A DNA stretch of 64,000 nt from Filosporella fistucella. Lineage: Eukaryota; Ascomycota; Leotiomycetes; Helotiales. Made by a program: the position numbers and the translations under genes. Of this stretch, positions 30,901 to 39,449 are shown piece after piece. Under the pieces are notes generated by a model. It ran no database searches and had not been told where the DNA came from. It worked only from the letters and a program-made list of their open reading frames with translations. The DNA lies in the NCBI GenBank assembly GCA_030077755.1, contig JAQJZZ010000008.1:1798001-1862000 (forward strand), in the 5' to 3' direction. The number at the start of each line of letters is the position of its first letter. Position 1 is the stretch's first letter.

Positions 30901-31631
30901 GAAATTAAGTCTTCGCCAAAGTTTAAATTATCTTGCTAGTAAACCAAGCTGCCAGGCTGCTGGGCAGGGAAGAACAGGGATCTCCAGCACATCCTTGGCC
31001 GGAGTCTCCACCGCAGCGTGCCCACTTGACCCACTCTCGCACTCCACTCTACGGAGTACTCTTCTCGTACCAAAGTAAGTGCCAGCCCCAACACCAGCAC
31101 TACCACTACCTTAGTCAAGGTCCTGGCTCCGACTGCTAGACGATTCAGATTCACAATCACCTTCAAATCCCATGCCTGCCCCAAAGAATACCATCCCCCA
31201 TCCCCATCCTCCCATTTTACTCCCACATTCTCTTTCTCCTGCCTCGCAAAAACACCTTACGCCCTCCATCCTCCGCATCGTCACCGGCTCTGCTCTGCTC
31301 TGCTCACTCATTTACTCCAACACGCTCGCAACTATTCGTGTCCGTCACTGCGACTGATCTCCATCTCTTTCTGGTGCCGGCCTATCACACAATTCATATC
31401 AGAATTCACTTGGACGGGAAAATTCCTCAAAACCCACGGACACCTCATATCACGTCACGTCAGCCTAACTAGATCGACTTCTCCCACCGAGATATAAGTT
31501 ATTACGACAAACCCTTCTGGCGTCAACCGCATGAGAACAGCCTTCAACTCGTCATCAGACAACTTCAAAGTCCCAGAAATTCTTCGCGTTTCAAAGTCTG
31601 GAAGCAAACCCACTCAACACTCAATTCCAAC
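27951..31631. other. Long gene-free stretch between the transposon and the C2H2 gene
   Basis: About 3.7 kb. No open frame above 160 codons, and none with a known motif. Small structures: three head-to-tail TTGGGGAC units at 28937-28960; the word TACGGAGTA or its complement at 30211-30219, 30600-30608 and 31050-31058. From about 31080 the plus strand is C-rich (CCATCCCCATCCTCCC-type), typical of a fungal core promoter and leader, so the last 500 bp probably serve the C2H2 gene. Confidence 0.4.
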
Positions 31632-32594
31632 ATGTCCAGGCCGAGCATGAATGCTAAAAACTCCTCCGGAAGGGTCGTCTCCCTCCTCAATGACGAGACT
31701 GCCACCCAAGTAGTTGCGCAAACCTACTCTTTGAGCCGAACATCAATCCCAAATATGGCACGATCCGATTCGAATAACTCGATGCGCAGTAATTCGACGA
31801 CTCCCAATACTCCAGGTCTCATTCGCACAGATTCTTTTGACTCGGGGAAGTTTGAACCTCTTTCGCCCATTACTCCTACAATGATGCCCGAATTTCAAAG
31901 ACAAAATTCCTACACAGGCTTCAACTGGAAAGAACAAGGTCCGCATTTCGAGTATCAGCAACGAAGCGGCTACGACGATTACTCCAATCCGCAATATCCG
32001 CGTCCTCCATTCACTCACCACCGCACAAGCTCGCATGGAGAGCCTCGCATGTATGATGAGGATCAATACCAAAGTACCAACTCTGATCGAAGTCCCAAGC
32101 GATATCCATGTCGCTACAAAGACTCCCATGGTTGCGACAAAACTTTCACGACTTCAGGTCATGCATCACGCCACTCCAAAATACATACTGCTGAGAAAGC
32201 AGTTGCTTGCACTTTCCCAGGATGCCAAAAGAAGTTCACGAGGTCTGATAATATGAAGCAACATCTGGAGACACACACCAAAGAACGATCACGTTCAGCT
32301 CAGAAACCTGGGGCGAAGACACTCACCAATCCAGCCGGCATCAGAAAAGTGTCGGGAAGAATCAGCCGTCCCTCGAGCCGGAATACCAATTCTTCGGAGC
32401 TACCTCCTATGGATCCTGCGCTTTTTCAACAGGATTCTTATTCGAGTACCACGGCCGGAGGGTTTTCGACAGTCTCTAGTCCAACGGCTGCATACTTTCC
32501 CACCAGCAACCAACCAGTTTCGCTCGCTGTAGACAGTGCGCAGACCGGTCTGGATGCTTTGGCGATCGCAGCCGGATATCAATCTCAATCCTGA
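31632..32594 (+). CDS. C2H2 zinc-finger transcription factor, CSP-1/Nrg1-like
   Basis: Intronless, 320 aa, with ATG in the context CCAACATGTCC. A pair of zinc fingers lies at about residues 157-222: the first has KTFTTSGHASRHSKIHTAEK and the second has CTFPGCQKKFTRSDNMKQHL. The TTSGH and RSDN(M/L) helices match the Nrg1 (yeast) and CSP-1 (Neurospora) repressors, which act with the Tup1/RCO-1 corepressor in glucose and clock-linked control; assignment to that group is by resemblance. The first finger has seven residues between its two Cys rather than two to four. Flanks are Ser/Thr/Pro/Asn-rich and disordered, with SPITP-type phosphorylation sites. Target genes cannot be inferred. Confidence 0.82.
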   Translation: MSRPSMNAKNSSGRVVSLLNDETATQVVAQTYSLSRTSIPNMARSDSNNSMRSNSTTPNTPGLIRTDSFDSGKFEPLSPITPTMMPEFQRQNSYTGFNWKEQGPHFEYQQRSGYDDYSNPQYPRPPFTHHRTSSHGEPRMYDEDQYQSTNSDRSPKRYPCRYKDSHGCDKTFTTSGHASRHSKIHTAEKAVACTFPGCQKKFTRSDNMKQHLETHTKERSRSAQKPGAKTLTNPAGIRKVSGRISRPSSRNTNSSELPPMDPALFQQDSYSSTTAGGFSTVSSPTAAYFPTSNQPVSLAVDSAQTGLDALAIAAGYQSQS

Positions 32595-33478
32595 GATACC
32601 GTGTTGCTCCTAGTATCAGTCCACACAAGTGGAACGATTTTCCGCGCACCCCGCTATTGAGGCGTGGCCGGTTTTTGCGTGCCGTCATGATCTAGGGTCT
32701 GCATATTCCTCTCTCAAAATTATACCATGCACGAAGGGTTCTAGGGTCCTTGTGTGGGGTGGCTGTCAGGCCTCCTTCCCGTCGTTCTTGCGTGGTGTTA
32801 TCGTGTTGGTACATGCAAATATAATTGCTTTTGGTTTTGTGTCGCATCACTTTGCATGCGGCGTGGCGTTTTCTCTGGATAGATTTGGCTTTCACTGGGC
32901 GGCGTACTGGTAATGCCATCATACCTTGTACATGCAACCACAATATGGGAGACGGATACACATAGGATCTCTTTTGTTCGGATCGATTGAAATGAGTTTA
33001 CGGCCTTTAGAGTATGGGCTGGTTGGTCGGGATGGCCTCAAGATTCATCCCAAATGGATTGGCATTGCTTGGGTGGATGGATGGATTCAGGAGGCTTGTA
33101 CATGATACCCTGTACTGAGTACAAGTACAATAGTAATTTATTACATACTGCGCTACAATTTGCCTTCACTCGTTCATCATGTGGTGACGTGTGTAACCTA
33201 AGAAATATTGGTGGTGTCAAAGGTGTGGCACTGCTATGTAATACTCTACAGAATTCTAAATGCAGTCACCGCACAAGCAAGCTGAGAAATTTGGCTTCAA
33301 GGCATCAAAGGACCTGTTCGACCACAATCTCGTAGATTTTGCTGCCCTTAACGTCCTGCTAATGAGGATGCCCGAGTCTCATCACAAACGCACCTTGATA
33401 CAAGTACAGTACAAAACGCCATGTCAATGCCCCAAAACTCCAATTCACGCTCCCACCCAAACCAACATCCATCCCACT
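32595..33478. other. Convergent 3' interval, C2H2 gene / PRP31
   Basis: 884 bp with no supportable gene; 3' flanks of two convergent genes. Confidence 0.45.
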
Positions 33479-35395
33479 TTATTTCTTCGGCAAAGGGGGC
33501 GGGGCCATAAGACCCTTACTTGCCCCGGTATCAACCTTCTTGTTTGGTGGTGGTGGTGGACCCATACTTCCTGACCCTCCAACTTGCGTGAATGTCCCTC
33601 CCTTGAACCATCTATCCTCCTCTGCTTTCCGCTTGCGACTCATCTCTGCTTGCATCTTTGGATCTACGAGCTCAAGACCTTGCACCGGGGTGAAAGCCAG
33701 TGAAGATGCTGTTCCAGCCCCTGCTCCAACTGTACTGCCCACACCTGATGCTCTCAAGCCTTTCCCTCTCAAATCCACAGAGCCGGCCGTTTGCCCAAAA
33801 CCACGAAGAGAAGACGCAGAACCACCAACAGGTGTTGCACCTCCCCAACCCTTGTTCTTTGCACTGAGTTTTGCTTTCGTGCGTTGATCGATTTGCAAGT
33901 TCCGGATACGGCCATCATTTGATTGCCCGATCATTCCCAATCCCTTCGTACCATCTCCCGCACCGTAGCCAACTTCCTTTTCTTCTTTTCCGAAGACCAT
34001 TCTATTTTGCGCCTTTCGAAGATCAGTCATGGCTGTTGCTTCTTTTGCTTTACGAGCACGCCGACCACCACGTTTTCGTGCTGGCTTATCATCAGGAGCT
34101 GGGAGGGCACGCTGCCCTTTATTTGGTGGAGGCTCAGTGAGCTTCTCAAGTCGTTCCAGACAAGCTGCCTTCAACTCCTCACCTGTTGAACCATCTGGGC
34201 TGTTGTGCACTCTATCAACCCGCGCAGCTAGAACCACCTTTGCAGAGACAATGCGCATGGCTTGACGCTTGAGGTCATTCGGAATACCTCGAATAATGGG
34301 AGAGTGATACAAAAAGCCTTGCTGTCTAACTCCAACATTGGTTGCAAATCCGGTGCCTGATTGTTTTTTCGATCCGAGAGGAGGCAAATTGCATGCTGGT
34401 GTTTTCGCAAGCCCTGTCAGTCCTCCTGCAAAATTAAGTAATTGAGCTGCCGTAAGGGACCCAATGAGGGCCGTAAGATTTGGCGCAAACAGATTCATGC
34501 GGGATTGAACATAATCCGTCAGAGTTTTCTTAGCTTTGTCAAGGGAAAGAGTCATCTCACATGCTCGTAACACCCGTTCAAGCTCTGTCTGTGTCATTTC
34601 TCGGCCCTTGGTGGTTGTGGCTTCGACAGTTACTATCATCACCGAAGGGCCGTCCAGAACGGATCTAAGAGTAGATCCTAATCGGTTGTCTTTCGAAGTT
34701 TGTAGTGCCTTCATACTATCCCCGTCCATCGGCCCATTCCCAATGATTGTAACAACCTTGGCATAGTCCAACGGGTTGGTGACCAAAGTTTCTAACTCTG
34801 GAAACCGGATTGAGTAATGGTCTCTTATAAATTTATGAACGAGCATAATCTCCGTGTCAATAGAGGTAGATAGGGTATTGGATTGCGTCAGAAGATGGTA
34901 TTCGGGGTTATCTTCGATGGATCCAATAAATGACTTCTCTTTCTCGGGAGGCTGTGATTGAAAATGTGCGATTTTCTGTATAGTCGCATGGATGTCAGGG
35001 CTAATACACAAGGGAATAGATGTAAACCTCGAGTTCTTAAGCGTATTTGAGGGGGCAAAATGAAAGTTACTGACCTCAAGGACCGGTTCCAGTGTCTTCA
35101 TCAGACGTGCAACGCTTCTCACGTCGTCGACACCTCCAAGCTCCATCTTTTCCACCCGAGCCTTAGTTTCCTCCTCATCCTCTACGTCTGCCCCTGTGTC
35201 TGTAACGCCGGCCATTTCTTCATCCTCGTCTACAGCTTCTTCGTCTCCATCCAATTCCATACTACTGCTTGCGCCTGCAGTCGCGTGGCCATTTGTTGCG
35301 CCATCATCTGGAAAGAGTCCGTCATTATGCTGTTCCTCCCCTTCGGATCCAGAATCCTCGAAGTCTTGCAATAATTCATCTGCAAGAGTCGACAT
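33479..35395 (-). CDS. PRP31: U4/U6 snRNP splicing factor Prp31
   Basis: Prp31 binds the U4 5' stem-loop with Snu13 and bridges U4/U6 to U5 in the tri-snRNP. It starts MSTLADELLQDFEDSGSEGE, has a long acidic N-terminus, then IDTEIMLVHKFIRDHYSIRF (NOSIC region), the Nop domain around FLYHSPIIRGIPNDLKRQAM and SAKVVLAARVD, and the family C-terminus with KPARKRGGRRARKAKEAT and LRKAQNRMVFGKEEKEVG. The stretch 34976-35074 is open but reads as unrelated sequence between two conserved blocks; it has a GTCAGT donor and TACAG acceptor and is 99 nt, so I take it as an intron that keeps the frame. The spliced product is 605 aa (exons 35395-35075 and 34975-33479). The C-terminal Gly/Ser-rich tail is long. 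Confidence 0.93.
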   Translation of the reverse strand: MSTLADELLQDFEDSGSEGEEQHNDGLFPDDGATNGHATAGASSSMELDGDEEAVDEDEEMAGVTDTGADVEDEEETKARVEKMELGGVDDVRSVARLMKTLEPVLEVSNFHFAPSNTLKNSRFTSIPLCISPDIHATIQKIAHFQSQPPEKEKSFIGSIEDNPEYHLLTQSNTLSTSIDTEIMLVHKFIRDHYSIRFPELETLVTNPLDYAKVVTIIGNGPMDGDSMKALQTSKDNRLGSTLRSVLDGPSVMIVTVEATTTKGREMTQTELERVLRACEMTLSLDKAKKTLTDYVQSRMNLFAPNLTALIGSLTAAQLLNFAGGLTGLAKTPACNLPPLGSKKQSGTGFATNVGVRQQGFLYHSPIIRGIPNDLKRQAMRIVSAKVVLAARVDRVHNSPDGSTGEELKAACLERLEKLTEPPPNKGQRALPAPDDKPARKRGGRRARKAKEATAMTDLRKAQNRMVFGKEEKEVGYGAGDGTKGLGMIGQSNDGRIRNLQIDQRTKAKLSAKNKGWGGATPVGGSASSLRGFGQTAGSVDLRGKGLRASGVGSTVGAGAGTASSLAFTPVQGLELVDPKMQAEMSRKRKAEEDRWFKGGTFTQVGGSGSMGPPPPPNKKVDTGASKGLMAPPPLPKK

Positions 35396-35587
35396 CTTAT
35401 CAAACAGTAGATATGTGGCGAGGGTAAGGTAATAATCAAGTGGATTTGTTATGATTCTAGCAAAGAAATTCGAGGCTGCAAGGTAGGCGGCCGCTAGCGC
35501 ACTTTTGCAAGTCTTAGCTTGATATCAAAATCTTAAGGCTGTCGCAACAACTTCACCATCATATCTACACATCGAAACACAGCAAAG
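35396..35587. promoter_or_regulatory. Compact divergent promoter, PRP31 / CLF1
   Basis: Only 192 bp separate the two start codons, so the promoters and leaders of two spliceosome genes overlap. It contains a GCGGCCGC sequence (NotI-type palindrome) near 35489. No named factor site is claimed. Confidence 0.5.
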
Positions 35588-37633
35588 ATGGAGTCTGCCA
35601 GGGGACCCCCAAGGGTCAAAAATAAAGCGCCTAGCGCGATTCAAATATCTGCGGAACAGCTTCTAAGAGAAGCAGTTGATCGTCAAGAGCCCGGTCTTCA
35701 AGCACCCACTCAGCGGTTCGCTGATCTCGAGGAGCTTCATGAATTCCAGGGCAGGAAGCGAAAAGAGTTTGAGGATTATGTGCAAAGAAATCGGATTAAC
35801 ATGAACAATTGGATGCGGTACGCGCAATGGGAATTAGAGCAAAAGGAGTTCAAACGGGCGCGCTCAATCTTCGAGAGAGCTCTGGATGTGGACGCGACCT
35901 CTGTTACACTATGGATTCGGTACATCGAGGCAGAAATGAAAACTAGGAATATCAACCATGCTCGGAATTTATTAGATCGCGCAGTAACTATCCTACCCAG
36001 AGTGGACAAGCTATGGTACAAATATGCGTACATGGAGGAGATGTTGGGAAACATCCCGGGTACCAGACAGGTATTCGAACGCTGGATGTCCTGGGAACCC
36101 GATGAGGCAGCTTGGAGCAGTTATATTAAGTTGGAGAAGCGATATGGGGAATTTCAAAGAGCCCGAGAGATCTTTCAGAGGTTCACCATGGTCCACCCCG
36201 AGCCCAGGAATTGGATCAAATGGGCAAGGTTTGAGGAAGAGTATGGGACCAGCGATCTTGTAAGAGAGGTATTCGGGACTGCTGTGGAAGCTCTTGGAGA
36301 CGACTTCATGGATGAGCGTCTCTTCATTGCCTACGCTAGGTATGAAGCGAAATTGAAAGAGTATGAGCGTGCCCGAGCAATCTACAAGTATGCCCTGGAT
36401 CGTCTGGCAAGATCAAAATCTATATCTCTCCATAAAGCCTATACGACATTTGAAAAGCAATTCGGCGATAGAGAAGGTGTGGAAGATGTCATCTTGTCGA
36501 AGCGAAGGGTTCAGTATGAGGAGCAAGTCAAGGAGAACCCCAAGAACTACGATGCGTGGTTTGACTATGCCAGACTGGAGGAGACGGGTGGCGATGTGCA
36601 CCGGATCAGAGACGTGTACGAAAGAGCAATTGCGCAAATCCCACCAACCCAAGAGAAAAGACATTGGAGACGCTACATTTACCTGTGGATTTTCTACGCA
36701 ATCTGGGAAGAGATGGAGTCAAAAGATGTCGAAAGAGCTCGGCAGATCTACCAGGAGTGTCTAAAATTGATACCTCACAAGAAGTTTACGTTCGCCAAAA
36801 TTTGGCTAATGAAAGCTCAATTCGAGATTCGCCAGCAAAATCTACCGGCTGCGAGAAAGACCCTTGGACAGGCTCTTGGTATGTGCCCTAAGGACAAACT
36901 CTTCAAAGGCTATGTGGAACTTGAGTTGAAATTGTTCGAGTTCACCCGCTGTCGGACCCTCTACGAGAAGCACATCGAATATAATCCCGCCAATTGCCAA
37001 GCGTGGATCAAGTTTGCCGAGTTAGAAAGGGGTCTTGATGATCTTGAGCGAACCCGGGCAATCTTCGAGCTTGCAATCGAACAGTCGGTTCTGGACATGC
37101 CAGAGTTGCTTTGGAAGGCCTATATCGATTTTGAAGAGGAAGAAGGCGAGTACGATCGTACAAGGAAGTTGTACGAGAGGTTACTTGAGAAGACAGATCA
37201 TGTCAAGGTCTGGATCAGTTATGCACATTTTGAGATCAACGTACCAGATGATGATGAGGAGGAAGGTGACGAGGACGAGGAGAAGCCCGTCAGTGAGCAA
37301 GCCAAGACTCGCGCGAGGAAGGTGTTCGAAAGAGCTCTCAAAAGTATGCGAGACAAGGAACTCAAGGATGAGAGAGTTTCCCTTCTCAATGCTTGGCTGC
37401 CCTTTGAACGCACCCATGGCTCCGAAGAAGACATCGAGAAAGTGCAGAAACAAATGCCTCGGAAGACGAAGAGACGCCGCAAGTTGGACGATGATAGCTA
37501 TGAGGAGTATATTGATTATGTATTCCCAGCGGATGACAGGCAGACTGAGAAATTGTCGAACTTCCTGGCCATGGCCCAAAGTTGGAAGCAAGCTGGTGGA
37601 ACGATTACTGGCGATGGAGCAAACGGTGAATAG
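35588..37633 (+). CDS. CLF1: Pre-mRNA splicing factor Clf1 (Crooked neck-like, HAT repeats)
   Basis: Clf1/Syf3 is the HAT-repeat scaffold of the Prp19-associated (NTC) complex that joins the activated spliceosome. The intronless 681-aa product has the family N-terminus ([20 protein letters not shown], then [19 protein letters not shown]) followed by a chain of half-a-TPR repeats with the W..Y...E and R.I(F/Y)ERAL patterns, for example [20 protein letters not shown] and [20 protein letters not shown]. Length is close to yeast Clf1 (687 aa). An acidic insertion ([12 protein letters not shown]) interrupts a late repeat. Clear identification. Confidence 0.95.
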   Translation: MESARGPPRVKNKAPSAIQISAEQLLREAVDRQEPGLQAPTQRFADLEELHEFQGRKRKEFEDYVQRNRINMNNWMRYAQWELEQKEFKRARSIFERALDVDATSVTLWIRYIEAEMKTRNINHARNLLDRAVTILPRVDKLWYKYAYMEEMLGNIPGTRQVFERWMSWEPDEAAWSSYIKLEKRYGEFQRAREIFQRFTMVHPEPRNWIKWARFEEEYGTSDLVREVFGTAVEALGDDFMDERLFIAYARYEAKLKEYERARAIYKYALDRLARSKSISLHKAYTTFEKQFGDREGVEDVILSKRRVQYEEQVKENPKNYDAWFDYARLEETGGDVHRIRDVYERAIAQIPPTQEKRHWRRYIYLWIFYAIWEEMESKDVERARQIYQECLKLIPHKKFTFAKIWLMKAQFEIRQQNLPAARKTLGQALGMCPKDKLFKGYVELELKLFEFTRCRTLYEKHIEYNPANCQAWIKFAELERGLDDLERTRAIFELAIEQSVLDMPELLWKAYIDFEEEEGEYDRTRKLYERLLEKTDHVKVWISYAHFEINVPDDDEEEGDEDEEKPVSEQAKTRARKVFERALKSMRDKELKDERVSLLNAWLPFERTHGSEEDIEKVQKQMPRKTKRRRKLDDDSYEEYIDYVFPADDRQTEKLSNFLAMAQSWKQAGGTITGDGANGE

Positions 37634-39449
37634 TCTCTGGCTTGGGCAATGTATAGTACCCAATGGATGTTAAGAATGTAACTCTGTAATACTAGAGGGA
37701 GTGGAAGTAGTATTCTGATGAAATGTGAAATGACGCAAAAATTCTAGAGTGATCTATTAACAGTGGAGGCAATTCCCCAAGGTTAATGATTTCCGCAGCC
37801 GTGATCTCAATATCCTACGCTATATAATACCCAGCAGGGTGGGTATAACTACGATACGTATGCTTGCAATTATCTATCAAATATGCATGGTCGTGTTAGC
37901 CCAAACCTTGACAGCACCCCGAGACAAAAGCTTTTCTCAACATCTTCTAGTGATACATAATTGGAAGAAATCAGGTAGCTCTCGATAGATCTATGAGAAA
38001 GGCCTTTTCAACGGCAGAGTCCTAGATAGCCAAGGAATTTTCTTAGCAAGATTCAACCACAGGTCGAGAAGCGGCAGAAATTAGAATCAACCGGTACAGG
38101 TTGGTGATCTATGTTGGTTGTCCAACATTTGTTGAACGTATTCAATCAACACTCTAAGAATATAGTCATCCTTGAAACTGTACCTGAGTTGCACAAACAC
38201 AATTTCATAATGTTTCGAAGCCAGTTCCTCCTTCGTTCTTATCTTCACCATATATCTAGCACATATAAGTATTTGCTTACTTGACTAATCCAGAATACCT
38301 CCATTCGTTCATGTGCCCCGCGCGTCAGAACTACAGGCCGCTCTGCACTCCTGGAACCACAACGGATAGGGATTACCAAGGACCCGTATCACCATGGTTC
38401 TAGACCGATTCGATTCAGCACTCAGCTGCCGATACACAACAGTATGCAACGGGTAGTAAACCTCGGGAGAGAAATGGGAAGAAGTGACGGCATCATGCAT
38501 AAATCCCTCTCGCCTCCCACGCAAAAAGCACACAACTTGTCTTCCGATTCTCCACTGATTGATATCTTATGGAGGACTGACAAACAATAGCCATGGCTGG
38601 ATCTTCTCCGGCCCGCCCCTCTCAATGGACAGAAACAAGCATTCAGATCGGCACTACAAATCACTTACTTGGGCCGGACAGACAGCTGCACTAACAAGAA
38701 TCCAGCCACTCTCATCTTAGTCAAAAGCCCAATATTCGATTGCATTTCTAAACTAGCCTTAATGTCCTAGGAACTTTGTCCTAATGCCAGACCGCCACAT
38801 CGTGAATCGTCACTATTTCCTAACCTAGTAAACCAGAAGTGTGGAAATCCCACGCCGCAGAAAGCTGAACCAACAAATGAGAGCATGCCCGATAGGAAAT
38901 TCGTGAATCGTGTGATCAGAAACTAATGTATCCATCCCTTAGCCTGCTGCCTTCCCCCGCAAACCGCGTGTATCTCATTCCTACCCATCCAACCCGAGAC
39001 GATGTTCATATGACAAAGCACCCAATCTATAACCGCCGCGTGTGGTGTAGCCGCTCGATGCGGAAACGTGTGGTGTTACATCTTCCTTGTACAAGCTTGC
39101 GTGTGAAGCAGGTCACTTGTGTAGATTGCTTAATAGCGGGGAGCTGTGCACAGTGGATAAATATCAGTTCTGGATTCTTATGCAAGGATTTGTGCTTGCG
39201 TGATGTGAAATCTATATCTTTCTTCTCGTGCCAAAGAAATAAACCCAAAAGAAAATAAACAAGAATGATAATCATCATCAGAGCAGGAGCTTATCGTGAT
39301 ATCATTGTGCTCGACTTCATGAAATTCTCGTAATCATATCCCTCGTAACTTCGTGTATGGTGCGCAAGGGTATCAAATCCTGCTCGAAAAAGATGTAGAG
39401 CTGAAGTAGAATCTGTTTGGGAAAGGCGTACAAGAGCAGTTTGTGTCAT
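37634..39449. other. Convergent gene-free interval, CLF1 / DUF3824-like gene
   Basis: About 1.8 kb between convergent stop codons. It is long for two 3' flanks but I see no coding exon, tRNA or repeat in it. Short open frames at 38309-38664 and 38926-39278 occur on both strands and have no recognisable content. Confidence 0.4.

Noticed and set aside
37035..37673. 212-codon frame overlapping CLF1 in another phase
   Set aside because: CLF1 is continuous and matches its family; this frame is a shadow.
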